A stretch of DNA of 64,000 bases from NCBI GenBank assembly GCA_043228905.1, contig JBHGNT010000012.1, positions 18,290,001-18,354,000 of the forward strand, read 5' to 3'. This stretch comes from Azolla caroliniana. Lineage: Eukaryota; Polypodiophyta. The translations under genes and the position numbers were made by a program. A model generated the notes under the pieces. The model ran no database searches. It had not been told where the DNA came from and worked only from the letters and a program-made list of their open reading frames with translations. Below, piece after piece: positions 23,542 to 34,383 of the stretch (position 1 is the stretch's first letter; each line of letters opens with the position of its first letter).

Positions 23542-25100
23542 AAGCTTTCTTAAAGCCTATTAAGTGGCAATAGTTGAAGGGAGATAAGGTGATCGATGGT
23601 GCTATTATGTTTTTGAAAGCCAACTTGTTCATAAGCTCTCTTACTAGTTTTTTTCCGCCCATGCACTTACCTTTGATTCCATAATGCATCTAAATAGTTT
23701 GGTCATTAGCGAGCCGACCATGATGGTTCAATTGTGGTTTACATTATTTACACCTCCACATTTGTGCAAAGGTTTAATCCAAATCGTAGTGCATGCCATG
23801 TTGCAATGCATGATTAAACACATTAGTTATCCATATATATGCTTCATTTCCCATCCATTTGTTCATTTTAGCCTTTATGCATTGAAGATCATTTGGCTTT
23901 CAAGTGGTCAATTTGAATACATATCAATACATCTTCAATCGTAGAAAAGAGAGGTGTATGTGAAAGAGAACCATAACAAATTATCCTTGCAGCAATTGAA
24001 AGCTCATATTGATTCTTAAAATGAATAGACAGGTCCATTGGAGTTAAGTCACCATAACTCTCAACATGTTTCCCCTTTAGATTTCCCAAACTTTAGCACA
24101 TGCATATGCTTTCTCTTGCATTTGGAGAAATTGTTTAATAACTTCCCATATTATCCTCTTTCTTTCAGTAAGTCTATTGTACTCATTCAAATACTTTTGA
24201 TAGATTTTCTTATCCTTGAACACAATGACACTGTGTGGCACTTTCAAGGTTGGACTCTTTATCAAAACATTTTTTCTTTGAACTACATTTCTTGATGTGT
24301 TTCCAAGATGTGTGCTTGGCCAATAAGCATTTGTTTGTGCATGAGAAAATGACTTTCTTAAAAGCTTCTCATTTGCATTTTTGGGTGGATCCATGTTGTA
24401 TCTTTGTCATCTGTAACATATCGTCAACTATCTTGGAATACATGGACGCTCTTTTAAGGTTCATTCTTAAATCAAGGATTGTTTATCACCTTTATTGTCC
24501 TTCTCACAAATCAAACCTATTGTGGAGAAGGATATGTTGCTTTGTATCATCTGTCATTGTGCATACAATAGACCTTTCTCTAGAATGAGCAACACCATGT
24601 TTCCCAACTCAGTGTGCCCCATATACATTCACATACGACATACCATAATGCATACTAAATAATTCATTGATGGCCTTTGCGAGGGATGCAGGTGTTTCCA
24701 TACTCTCATCATTAATCCCAAAGATGACAAAGTTCTTTGGTTGTCATTCAAGCTCTTTCAAATCTAGGACATCTAGATGGTTTCTACATTCTTGAGTTGA
24801 TTCATCACATGTATAATAGAAGAAATTGATACCACATCCTCACCACATACATCAACCCATGACTTTGTTGTGCATACATTTTTCATCTCATTTGTATCCA
24901 TTTTTTCCCCTTTTTATCAATCTTGTTAAGGTGCTCATTTGTTTTGAATGAAACTTTTTTACATTTTTGAATCGCTTCTTCAAGTTTTGCAACTATTTTC
25001 TTAAGACCTTCATTCTCAGTAATAATAATTTGTAGCTTAATATTCTCCTTCATTAGTGTCCTAATCTCTTCAAATTACTTGTTTATGGTTTCTTGAAGAT
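23542..25100 (-). mobile_element. LINE B copy 2, proximal part (ORF1 and start of RT)
   Basis: Read on the minus strand from 25100 it has a coiled-coil segment with FEEIRTLMKENIKLQ and a following Glu/Lys-rich helix (about 25080-24900). An RRM-like ORF1 core follows with KNFVIFGIND, GAH.VGK and RSIVCTM (about 24740-24560). Then comes a post-endonuclease linker with RKRIIWEVIKQFLQMQ (about 24200-24120). RT motif 1 surroundings follow near 23880-23690, ending FKKA at the LINE A insertion site. The endonuclease is deleted between about 24540 and 24480. It continues at 16742. Many stops; a fossil. Confidence 0.75.
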
Positions 25101-25106
25101 TACATT

Positions 25107-25870
25107 TCACATCATACATGTGAAAGTGATAACAACTCTCAATGTTCAAGAACTTTACGGTCAATGAATGTTGCAATAGAGAGTGCACATTGTGGTTTTG
25201 AGAGGAATTCGTGCAAGGATTGGGCTTTGTTGAAGATGTGTGGAAAGCATGGCCGAAATGATCAAAGGAAGAGCATTATATCAAAGTGTGATACTCAGAC
25301 GCTCGAACTTGTTTAGGGCAAAGTCTGCATAGTTGACCACCCTCATCACTTGTGCCCCAACGCCCCATTTCACATTGCAATTCATGTGAGGAAAGTCGCA
25401 TGGAAGCAATGCTTTGAATGGGAGACAACAAGATGGGCTCTAACATGTATCGTTGTGTACGGTTTCCCCGTTCCGTGAAGAATATGGTTTTGTAGTTAGG
25501 TGCAAGATGTTGTAGTATAATGTCTGAAGCGTGATCCTCCACATTTGTCCTTTTCAGCCCATTCACTTAATATCTATTTATCCATTATACATCCAAATAG
25601 TTTTGCCGTTAGTGAGCCAACCATGATGGTTTGATAATTGTTCACATTATTTACTTCTCCACCTTTATGTAAAAGTTTGATCTAATTTGTAGTCCAATCG
25701 TATGACATACCAAGTTGCAATGCATGATTAAACATATCGCTTATCCATACATGTGCTTCCTTTCATGTCCATTTAAACATTTCAGCTTTTATACATTGAA
25801 GATTGCTTGCCTTTCGAGAGGCCAATTTCTTAAGTCCTATGCATACATCTTCAATTGTAAAGAATGGACA
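25107..25870 (-). mobile_element. LINE B copy 3, distal part (RT start fused to C-terminus)
   Basis: Read on the minus strand from 25870: RKASN...CIKAEMFKW, then an LLHKGGEVNNVNNY RT motif and TIMVGSLTAKLFG, down to about 25575. It then jumps directly to the C-terminal region (YKTIFF, RGNRTQRYMLEP, SIASMRLSSH, CRLCPKQVRASEYHTLI), ending near 25107. The RT core is therefore deleted. The 3' end matches the copy at 51.7 kb up to GAAATGTAAT. Confidence 0.78.
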
Positions 25871-26205
25871 TGTGTGTGTATGTGATGTGTATGAGATGTG
25901 TATGAGAGAAGAGACAATAGACACATGATAGACAGAAAATAGAAATGATATATTTCCCAAGAAAATGACTGGTAACCAACATTACAATGGGAGAGAGGAG
26001 GGTGCTTATAAGGTTACCCTCTTTCTATAATCTCTAACTAAAAAGGCCTTCTTGGGAAAGGGGAGAAACCTTAACTAACTCTTTAACTATGTGTCATAGA
26101 ACTTATATTCTATGACATATTAGTTATTGTTACAAGGTGGTGGTGTGCTCAGAGACATCACCTACTCAAGTGTGTTCACACTCTAGTTGAGTTTGATTCT
26201 CAGCA
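25871..26205 (-). repeat. 3' LTR of copia 2
   Basis: Aligns by eye with 31376-31698 over its length with many substitutions and small indels, so the element is old. The minus-strand start is TGCTGAGAATC; the left border is in a TG-rich run and is approximate. Confidence 0.82.
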
Positions 26206-26229
26206 TGCTCTTTCAAGGTCAACTTGGTG

Positions 26230-26440
26230 TAAGTTGGCTTTTGGTTTTGCTTCGGCTTCACGCGACTTTCGGCTCACTAGTGTCGGTTGTGTCCGGATTT
26301 CGGCTTCGGTGGTGTCTGATTTTCGTCCGGCTTGGTTAGTGTTCAGCTCTTCTGGTGTCGGCTGTGTCCAGCTTTCGGCTTCGGCTTTGGTGGTGTTTGA
26401 TTTTTGTCAGACTTGGTTGGTGTTCAGCTCCCGGCTTCAC
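26230..26440 (-). repeat. Imperfect ~77-bp tandem duplication between copia 2 RNase H and its 3' LTR
   Basis: GTGTCGG(C/T)TGTGTCC...GG(T/C)GTTCAGCTC-type segments occur at about 26278-26349 and 26356-26432, rich in CGGCTT. This is the 3' untranslated internal region of the element. Confidence 0.6.
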
Positions 26441-29400
26441 TCCCCCGCAAGCTTGGCAACTTGGAAGTCAAAACACCAAACTGCATTGAGAATTGCCAAA
26501 TCTTGTCGGCTTCTAGGGCTTTTGTGAAAATGTCGGCCGTCTGAAGATTTGTGCTGATGTGTTGAAGGTCGACATCGCTCGAAGGACATGTTCTCGGATG
26601 AAGTGGTAGTGCACCTCGATGTGCTTTGTTCGAGCATGGAAATTTGGGTTTGAGCAAGATGTATATTGTTGAGATTGTCACAATATATTAAGATTGGATT
26701 GTTGATGAAGATGTTCAGATCCCTCAAAATCCTCTTGAGCCATGCACCTTTACATGCAACCACGACCATGCCCCTATATTCGGCCTCTATGCTCGATAGT
26801 GCAACGGTCATCTGCTTCTTGCTGCTCCATGATATGGCCCCACTTCCTAGAGAGAAGACGAACCCTGAGGTTGCGCGACAGTTGGCTTTGTAACCGGCCT
26901 TTGAGTCGAATTGACAATGCTAACTTGTAGAGGATGCCGCAATCCATAGTGCAACTCACATATCGTAACACTCGCTTAGCACAATTGAGATGAATATCAC
27001 ATGGTGTTTGCATGAATTGGCTAAGGAGGCCGACCAGATAGCTGAGGTCAGATCGGGTGATAGTGAGGTAGATTAGACTACCTATAAGTTGTTGGTACTC
27101 TGTCGACTCGCACTCAATGACTCAAGGATGTAGTGTTGTTGGAAGATCATGATACCATCTAGAGTCTAAATTACTTCAATACCCATGAAGTAGTGTGGTT
27201 CTTTCATGTCCTTCATCTCGAATTTGTTGGAGAGGAGCATCTTGACATGGTTAATGTCGGTCATGTGATCTCCTCCAATCACCAAGTCATCGACATATAT
27301 GATGATGAATATTTGACCACTTGAGTCGCTTTGGATGAAGAGGGAATTGTCGAATTTGGATATCTGAAAGCCAATTCAATGAAGATATTGAGTTATCTTC
27401 GAATGTCAAGCCCGTGGCACTTGCTTAAGGCTATGGAGAGGCTTCTTGAGTTGGCATACCGCATGTGAGTGTGTCATGTGTGCTTGACTTGAATCTGGGT
27501 GGTTGCACCGTGTACACCTCCTCTTCTAGCTCGCCTTGGAGGAACTCATTCTTCACATTCATTTGATGGATATGCCATCCTTTCATCGCTATGAGTGCAA
27601 TTACGGTCCAAATGGCCGTTATCTTTACCACCAGGACAAAGGTCTCCTCATAGTCAACATTGTGTGTCTATGCGTAGCCTTTTGCTATAAGTCGGGTTTT
27701 GTGGCGGTTGACCTAGCTATCAACATCGTATTTCACTTTGTATATCCATTTGCAACCAATTGCTTTCTTGGGTGGTGAGTAGGGAACAAGGTCCCATGTT
27801 TTTTTCTTATTGAGCGCTTGCATTTCTTCATTCATCACTTCGATCCATCGTGGATCTCGAGCGGCTTCGGCAAAGCTTTTCGGCTCTCGCACAGTTACCA
27901 CCTTCACCATAAAAGCACATCGTCCTCTGAGTTTATGTCCACCTCATCCACAATTGGTTCAAATAGAATTGAGTCGGGTTCATACCATGATGCTGATTCA
28001 TCTAATACAATGTCTCGACTCACACAAACCTTTTGGGCAGAGGGGTTGAAGCAGTTGTACCCCTTTTGCTCAAGTGAGTACCCTACAAGAATGCACTTCT
28101 CCAATTGCAGATCAAGCTTTTGCCTTTTCTCATTGGGAATGTGCACAAATGCAATATTGCCGAATATCTTTAGGTGAGATAAGTTCGACTTTCTTCCATT
28201 GTACTTGTCGTGTGGGGTGACGTCATGTATACCAGATATTGTGCACTAGTTCATCAAGTAGATGGTTGTGCATGCTACTTCAGCCCAGTATGACTTCGAC
28301 ATATGCTTTTCATTCAGCATGGCCCTTGCAACCTCAAGTATGTTCCGATTCTTCCTTTTGGCTACTCCGTTGTCATGGAGGATTCCGGCCACCGAGAGAA
28401 AGGGAAGTCGGTTGTGTGTGAACAGGGGTGTGCTCGGATGCACATAAAAATAAAGTCTTGTGTAAAAACAATGTAAATAAGGAAAGTATTAATAAGTACA
28501 AGACGGGAGTAATTATTAGGTACTTTTGTGATCCCACTAAATGAGGGGAATAATAGGATATGATAGTAAGAGATCGAGGGAAATCAATGGAGAAAACGGA
28601 TGTCTTTATGTGTGATATAACAACCTCCCCTTGTGCTATAAAAAAGGGAGGTTTTGAAACTGTCCGAGGATCCATCGCTCTGTAGGTTTTCGGTTTTCCG
28701 CTCTGTGTATTCGTTAGGTGTTGGTGAGGCCTCCGCTCGCGTAGGAAGCCCATGTGCTCCTGACCAGAGGCTCATAAGTCCGGTGTGTGAGTGCGTGTGT
28801 AGAACTCGAAGCTCTCTCGCCAGCCGTGTCCATTTCGTTTTTGCTGGTTAATCCATTTTGTTTTTGTTGTACCCCGTTCTTCTCTCTGTGTTGAGCCCAC
28901 ATTCTCATTTTTGTTTCCGTCCATTCCTTGCATCTATCCGATTTTCGAGCCCGTGCGCTCATCTTCCATAATCCGGCGACAAGCCCGGATAGGATATGTG
29001 TGCCGAGTGCAAGCCTGTGTGCTCTGCGTGCATCTCCGACAATCGAGCCGGTTAATCATTGCAAGCTACATCTCTCTCTCTCTCTCTCTTGAGCTCCTTG
29101 GTACAAGGCCCCGATGGTCCTGCCCGATCCAACATGTACACGTGGATATCCGCAACACCGTTTTGATTTGGTGTGTGCCAGCACGTGAACTCTCATCGAA
29201 TTTCTTCTTGTCAGATATATGCGATGAACGCTTTAGAGAAGTACTCTTTTCCCCCATCCGACTCAAGGCCCATAACATGTCGGCCCATTTCTTTTTCGAC
29301 TCCATTTTTGAACTTTTGGAAGTGTGAGAACACTTTGCTCTTCTGGCGCATCGGAGAGATCCAATTGTGCCTGGAGTAGTCATCAATGAAGGTGACATAG

Positions 29401-31018
29401 TATTAGCATCCACCGAATGTTTCCATTTGTGCCAAACCCCAAACATCGAAGTGGATTACATCCAAGGGGCCTTTGCTCACGTTTCTCACTTTTGGAAACA
29501 GGTGTTGATATTGTTTTCCGAATTAGCAGCATTTACATACGGCTTCAACCTCCTTCTCTTTGAATGTTGGGAGTCCAATGATGACTCCTTCCGACTGTAT
29601 GCCCTTGAGCTTTTGGAGGTTGATATAGACGATTCTTTTGTGGCACAACTCTATGTCTATGTCAGCTTTGAGATCCATTGCATACATTGCCGATTTCATC
29701 TCATGAGAGTCGAGAATGAACATTCGGCCTTCTCTTCGTCCACGAGCAAGGAGTCAGCCCTCCTTCTCAATGAAGCAACCTCCGCGGTTGAAACAGACTT
29801 GTATGCCTTGCTCCACAACTTGGTCAACCTCTTCGTTATCATCAGAACATGCAGGACATTCTTGATGAAGGTTTTGTTACCTTCTTTGTTGAATGGGACA
29901 TTGCTGACATGCCGAATTGGATGTGTGGTGACGTCCCCAGTCTCCACATAGCTAGGTTGATCGGGCGTTCACAACTCACAAAACCATTCTTCATGTGGTC
30001 GGAGGCGTTAGAGTCAACAAACCATATTTCTTCCGAGCTAGAGGTGTTGGTCGGACCGGAGGTTGACATCGAGTTCGCTCTACTCCTCATTACGAACATT
30101 CCACCGTAATCCTCATAGTTGAAGTTGGAGGCATAGTTTGTGAGTTGAAGATTTGTGGAAGCCGACTCACTCTTCTTCTTTCGGCACTCCTTGTGTGGCC
30201 AAATTTGCCACAAAATCCGCTTTCCACAGAGTTGTATTGTCGTCTTGGTCGGACATGGAAGCTCCCCCTTCTTCTGAGCATTCCACGGTTGTTCCCGCTT
30301 TCTTGCCAAAAGTAAGTGTTGCCCTCATGAGACGGAGTTGACGAAAGTAAGAGTTTGGACCCCATCCAAATCTTCCTTAGCCAAATTAACCTCTTCTTCC
30401 GTGACTACATCCTCTACCACCCTTCGAATATGAGTAGAGCATGTGTCCTTCCGAGGCGTGCTCCTTGTTCAGACATGGTTTTCTTCGATCAGTAGCATTG
30501 ACTGAAGGTCAGAGACGGAAGGTGGATTCTCCCTTGCTAGAAAGGTAGTTCTCATGGTCCCAAACCGTGGTGCGAGGCAATCGATCATCAACATTGACGT
30601 TAATTGAGCCGAGTGAGTCACATTGCTCCTTGATCTTCAAGGTGTAGCTTGTGATCAACATGTCCTTTTCTTGGCCATCGTTCAACTCTTGACGGAGTTG
30701 AAGCTTGCGTGCAATCGTATTAGCTGTGAAGATCTTCTTGAGATTCTCCCAAGCTTATTTCGACGTCTTGGTTTCATGAATGTAGCCGAGCATGGGGTCG
30801 TGAACGCATGACGCCAAGCAATACAACACTCGACTTACCGCTTGCTCCCACGCTAGGTAGTCGGTGTGTGTTGGGTTGGGTTTGATTTCTTGTGCACCCT
30901 TGATGTAACACCAATAGCTTTGGCCGACAAACCATTGGTGCATCTTGTATTCCCAAGATGCAAAGTTGTTTCGATCCAACTTTTCACTAAGGAGAGAGCG
31001 GCCCATTTGAGTATTCAT
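26430..31018 (-). pseudogene. copia 2 gag-pol, broken in several frames
   Basis: Read from 31018 on the minus strand. The Gag N-terminus (NFASWEYKMHQWF, 30755-31018) comes first. A CCHC knuckle near 30230 is broken by a frameshift. The protease region has WFVDSNASDHM near 30040, where the usual active-site DSG reads DSN. Integrase pieces follow (IDDYSR-like near 29410, HTPNQNGVA near 29160 and NGVAKRKNR near 28360), with a foreign insertion between 28.4 and 29.1 kb. RT follows with W..AMNEEMQAL, CKWIYKVK, FLQGELEEEVY and an intact YVDD at 27286-27297. RNase H comes last (SSIEAEYR near 26780, IYCDN near 26680). Frameshifts throughout; inactive. Confidence 0.85.
28400..29150 (+). mobile_element. 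LTR-like insertion inside the copia 2 integrase region
   Basis: The integrase coding stops at about 29150 and resumes at about 28385 (minus strand). The intervening sequence has an LTR-like layout on the plus strand: TG-rich start near 28412, TATA box TATAAAAAAG at 28637-28646, then a GC-richer transcribed-type region and a (CT)n tract at 29071-29088. It ends near GATCCAACA. No second LTR, pol domain or clear 5-bp TSD was found, so a solo LTR is the best guess and the borders are approximate. Confidence 0.5.
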
Positions 31019-31147
31019 GATGGTCGAAATGGGTTTTCTTCTTCTTCTTCTTCTTCTTCTTCTTCTTTCTTAGATGAGTCAATTCTTCTTGAACATGAGT
31101 GTATGACACGACCTACGTAGATGGGCTAGATCAAGCTACCAAATCGA

Positions 31148-31157
31148 TCTGATACCA
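31148..31157 (-). promoter_or_regulatory. Primer-binding site of copia 2 (initiator tRNA-Met type)
   Basis: Minus strand TGGTATCAGA, the standard plant copia PBS complementary to the initiator tRNA-Met 3' end. It now lies about 220 bp from the LTR border because a LINE A tail fragment is inserted between them. Confidence 0.7.
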
Positions 31158-31164
31158 TATAAAT

Positions 31165-31340
31165 AATCACATAACTCGGTTAAGGAGTGGTGGAGTGTTC
31201 ATACTATTTATCCTTGAGGGATGGGACCTAAGGAAGAATGCACCAGATCAATGGTAGCTTGATGGTAGGTCAGTTTTTATTGTAATAATTGTTCATAACT
31301 AATGAAAGGATATTTTTCAAGAAAAAATAAATAAATAAAT
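31165..31340 (+). mobile_element. Short LINE A 3' tail between the copia 2 LTR and PBS
   Basis: Ends CATAACTAATGAAAGGATAT, then TTTTTCAAGAAAAAATAAATAAATAAAT, matching the LINE A 3' signature plus an A-rich tail. The body upstream is short and its left border is unsure. A (TTC)n run at 31036-31068 lies nearby. Confidence 0.5.
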
Positions 31341-31375
31341 TGTGTGATTATGTGTTGCGGAAAAATATTAGAGGG

Positions 31376-31698
31376 GTGTGTATGTGTATGTGTATGAGAG
31401 AAAAGAGAGAATGGACACACAATAGATAGAAAATAGAAACTGTATATTTCCCAAGAAAATGAATGGCAACCAACATTACAAAGGGAGAGAGGAGGGTGCT
31501 TATAAGGTCACCCTCTTTATATACACTCTCACTAAAACAACCTTTTCGGAAAGGGGGGAAACCTTAACTAACTCTTTAACTATGTGTAATAGACATTATA
31601 TTCTATGACACATTAGTTATTATTACAAGGTGGTGGTGTGTTCAAACACATTACCTACTCAGGTGTGTTCACACTCTAGTTGAGTTTGATTCTCAACA
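31376..31698 (-). repeat. 5' LTR of copia 2
   Basis: Minus-strand start TGTTGAGAATCAAACTC. Homologous to the 3' LTR at 25871-26205. The inner border lies in a GT-rich run and is approximate. Confidence 0.82.
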
Positions 31699-32510
31699 GG
31701 CGACATATGTGAAATAGAATCATAGCACATTATCTTATAGGCAAGAGATAGCTAATATAAATTCTTACAATGGATAGATAAGTCGTGAAGAGTTAAGTCA
31801 CCATAACTCTCAACACGTTTCCCCTTTAGATTTCCCCAAAATTTAGCAGATACATGTGCTTTCTCTTGCGTTTGGAGAAATTGTTGCGTGACTTCCCATA
31901 TTCTTCTCTTTCTTTGAATATTAAGCCTTTTGTACTCATGCAAATGCGTTTGGTAATTTCCTTTATCCGTAATACATCCAAAGTCATAAGGTGCTTTCGA
32001 GCTCATGACATTCTTTATCAAACCATTTTTTCTTTGAACTACATTTTTTGGTGCATTTCCAAGATGTGTGGTTAGTCGAAAAACATTTGTTTGTGCAAGA
32101 GAGAATGACTTTCTTAGAAGCTTCCCATTTGCATTCTAGCGTGGCACCATGTTGTATCTTTGTCATTTGTAACATATCTTCAACCATCTTGGAATACATG
32201 GGCGTTCAATTAAGGTCTGTGTTCAAGTGCGGTTGTTTATTATCTTCAATGGCCTTCTCACAATGAAACCTATGCATACATTTGAGGTCAATACATAAAC
32301 TTGCCCTATGATCGGATTCTAGTGTCCATTCACCAAGTGAGAAATTATGTATACGATCCAAAATATCTTTGGAAAGTAGCGCATAGTCAATCACACTATT
32401 TCCATTGTGTTTTCTACATGTAAAACCATTAGTGTTGGGCCATAAGGAAGCATCATTTGCAATAAGAAATCTGGTACTATTGCACATTTGTAGAGAGAGA
32501 GAGAGAGAGA
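31699..32510 (-). mobile_element. LINE B copy 3, proximal part (endonuclease C-terminus and linker)
   Basis: Read on the minus strand from about 32500: IANDASLWPNTNGFTCRKHNG, then VIDYALLSKDI and LESDHRA, which is the S-D-H end of an APE-type endonuclease (about 32460-32290). A linker follows with WFDKECHELE (about 32010) and RKRRIWEVTQQFLQTQ (about 31920-31870). It joins the LINE B RT at 25870 once copia 2 is removed. Sequence up to 32750 is open in places but not recognised. Confidence 0.78.
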
Positions 32511-34000
32511 TATGAAATTGGACCATGAGAAATGGGTTCTTGTTTGATGGACTTCATGGGGTAACACAACACCTTCGTAGGATGAAAGGGATTCAGTTGA
32601 TTTGGCAATTTTCACAACTATGTTGTATGGGGACGTTGTCCCAAGAGGAGATGAACTTATGTCATCTAGTTTTACAACACTTGATATGAGGGTTTCCCTT
32701 GCACTATCACTATTTATGAAGTATGAAGATATCAAGGATTGTATTATCGTCTTGTTTTAATAATAAACATTGATTTAAGAAAAGAGAGAGAGAGAGAGAG
32801 AATCGTATCTCACGAGGTCCTGTCAACTATGATGCATCAAAGCTAGGACTTCTTTCTAGACAAATATTATTTGTTATTTGAACTTGAGCTCTTATTTTAG
32901 TCTCTCTCGATGAACTTTTTGCATGTCTTCCAATGTTAAACTAGAATGTAGTAAGTTCCTTTTGAGATTCTAGCAACAATACAACACAAAGATTTACTTG
33001 CAATGTGTCCCTATAGTTCAAGGGGGCTATGAAATGACAATATTGTCATTTAACCCAAGTTTTTGAATATCACATCGTCTTGAAGATAAAATCACACCAA
33101 GGTTCTTGTCCATCTCAACATTGGATTTTTAGAGAGCCAGGACATGTTTTTGTTGGAGGTGATTGTATGTCAATGTGTGGTTGTTTACCTCGTTGGATGT
33201 TTGTCGATGAAAATGGAAAGTTTGAAGGAGTAATAGAAGTTAGTTTGCTATGGCTTCTAGTATGTCTCAATTGACCAAGAAAACAAGAAAACACTTGAAA
33301 TTATAGTGAATGTTAATTATAGGATAGCTAAAGTAGATTAATTCACCAACATTTGTCCGCTTTTGACTTGTTGAGTCCATCTTGTAATATAGATAACTTG
33401 TACCCTTTTTCGATCATGTAAATAAAGCTAGCACTTAATATGAAGATCCCACGTAATCAAATATAGCCATAATCAAGGCTTCTACATAGAATTTGTTGAT
33501 TCATGCTCATGGCCAAGCAAGATATTATGCAGGGCATTTATTGTCAGAACAAGTCTTGTTGGTGTTATTGGTGGTGGTGATGTTCATGTTTGTGTTTGTG
33601 TTTGTGTTTACGTTTGTGTCAATGTTGGAATTTAGAACAAAAAAGATAATATACAATTGACTAATGCATTAACAAGTAACGTTAACAAAAACTCCATTCC
33701 CTCTTAAATTAGAATTATCATTGGTAACCCTTGACTGCCTAATAAGAGTTCTTGTGAAAAAGAGGAGTGTTGTAATGGTTATTGGTGAATCATCAAATGG
33801 CTCCATATTTACATTAAATTAATGTATGCACGGATGCATGATTGTATGCAGGTAAAATTTCTTGCATGTATGTTTGTATGCATGTACAATTGCTTACATG
33901 TATAGGTGTATTATTGTGATGTGTATCTATGAACAATTTAGTGTATGACTATTATGTGAATATGCATATGCGTAAATGTATTTATGTTTGAAATATTTTA
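32511..34000. other. Intergenic DNA with no recognisable gene
   Basis: (GA)n runs at about 32493-32510 and 32782-32802, and a TTTGTG hexanucleotide run at about 33585-33618. A 64-codon open frame at 33080-33274 has no family I recognise and is probably chance. Confidence 0.4.
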
Positions 34001-34001
34001 C

Positions 34002-34383
34002 AATATTAAACCTTGAATTTGATGTGTTGCATTATGTTGTATTTACCAACAACGTGATCCATCTATCAACATAAGGAAGCACCCTAATACCAAAGGTAAA
34101 GGAACGAATTGTTGGCTAGACATTCAAGCATGGAACTCCATTGGACTATCATAGATTTGTGTTAGGGACTAATAGATGATAAAGTAAGAATTTGATTGAA
34201 AGCAATAATTTAATATTAATATTAAACCTTGAATTTGATATGTTATATTTACCATCAACTTGATCCATCTACCAACATAATAGAAGCAAGCACCCCTATA
34301 TGATAATATTGAAGGTAAAGGAATGAATTGTTGGCTAGACATTCAAGCATGGGACTCCATGAAATAGCATAGATTTGTGTTAG
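34002..34383. repeat. Imperfect ~216-bp spaced direct duplication
   Basis: AATATTAAACCTTGAATTTGAT starts at about 34002 and 34217. Each copy is followed by CCATCTA.CAACATAA and a shared GAATTGTTGGCTAGACATTCAAGCATG segment. Non-coding. Confidence 0.85.

Larger units (their letters stand above)
16732..23552 (+). mobile_element. LINE A copy 2, nearly full length, inserted in LINE B
   Basis: The 11-mer AAGCTTTCTTA at 16732-16742 and 23542-23552 is the target-site duplication; the element is 16743-23541 (6.8 kb). It carries a 5' region with two related 30-bp segments (16803-16833 and 16891-16921, both GTTG...GAGTG..C.GAACGCA), ORF1, ORF2 and a short 3' UTR. It ends TAATTAATGTGAAGTAGTG with a TTTTTTTGGAAAAGAAG tail. 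The LINE B reading frame on the opposite strand resumes across it, which independently confirms the borders. Stops and frameshifts in both ORFs show it is inactive. Confidence 0.88.
25871..31698 (-). mobile_element. Ty1/copia retrotransposon (copia 2), degenerate, inserted in LINE B copy 3
   Basis: Two related LTRs face the same way: the 3' LTR at about 25871-26205 and the 5' LTR at about 31376-31698. Both read TGTTGAGAATCAAACTCAAC (or TGCTGAG...) on the minus strand and share long stretches such as CTTTAACTATGTGT and TTACAAGGTGGTGGTGTG. Between them, on the minus strand, lie gag, protease, integrase, RT and RNase H in copia order. Flanking 5-mers GGACA (left) and GGCGA (right) could be a decayed TSD. 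The paralogous LINE B copy at 23.9 kb has no insertion at the equivalent point, confirming the site. Confidence 0.88.

Noticed and set aside
26234-26527. 97-codon plus-strand frame
   Set aside because: Antisense to the copia 2 RNase H end and its GC-rich duplication.
33080-33274. 64-codon plus-strand frame with several Cys and Gly
   Set aside because: No recognisable family, no supporting exon or motif; likely chance.
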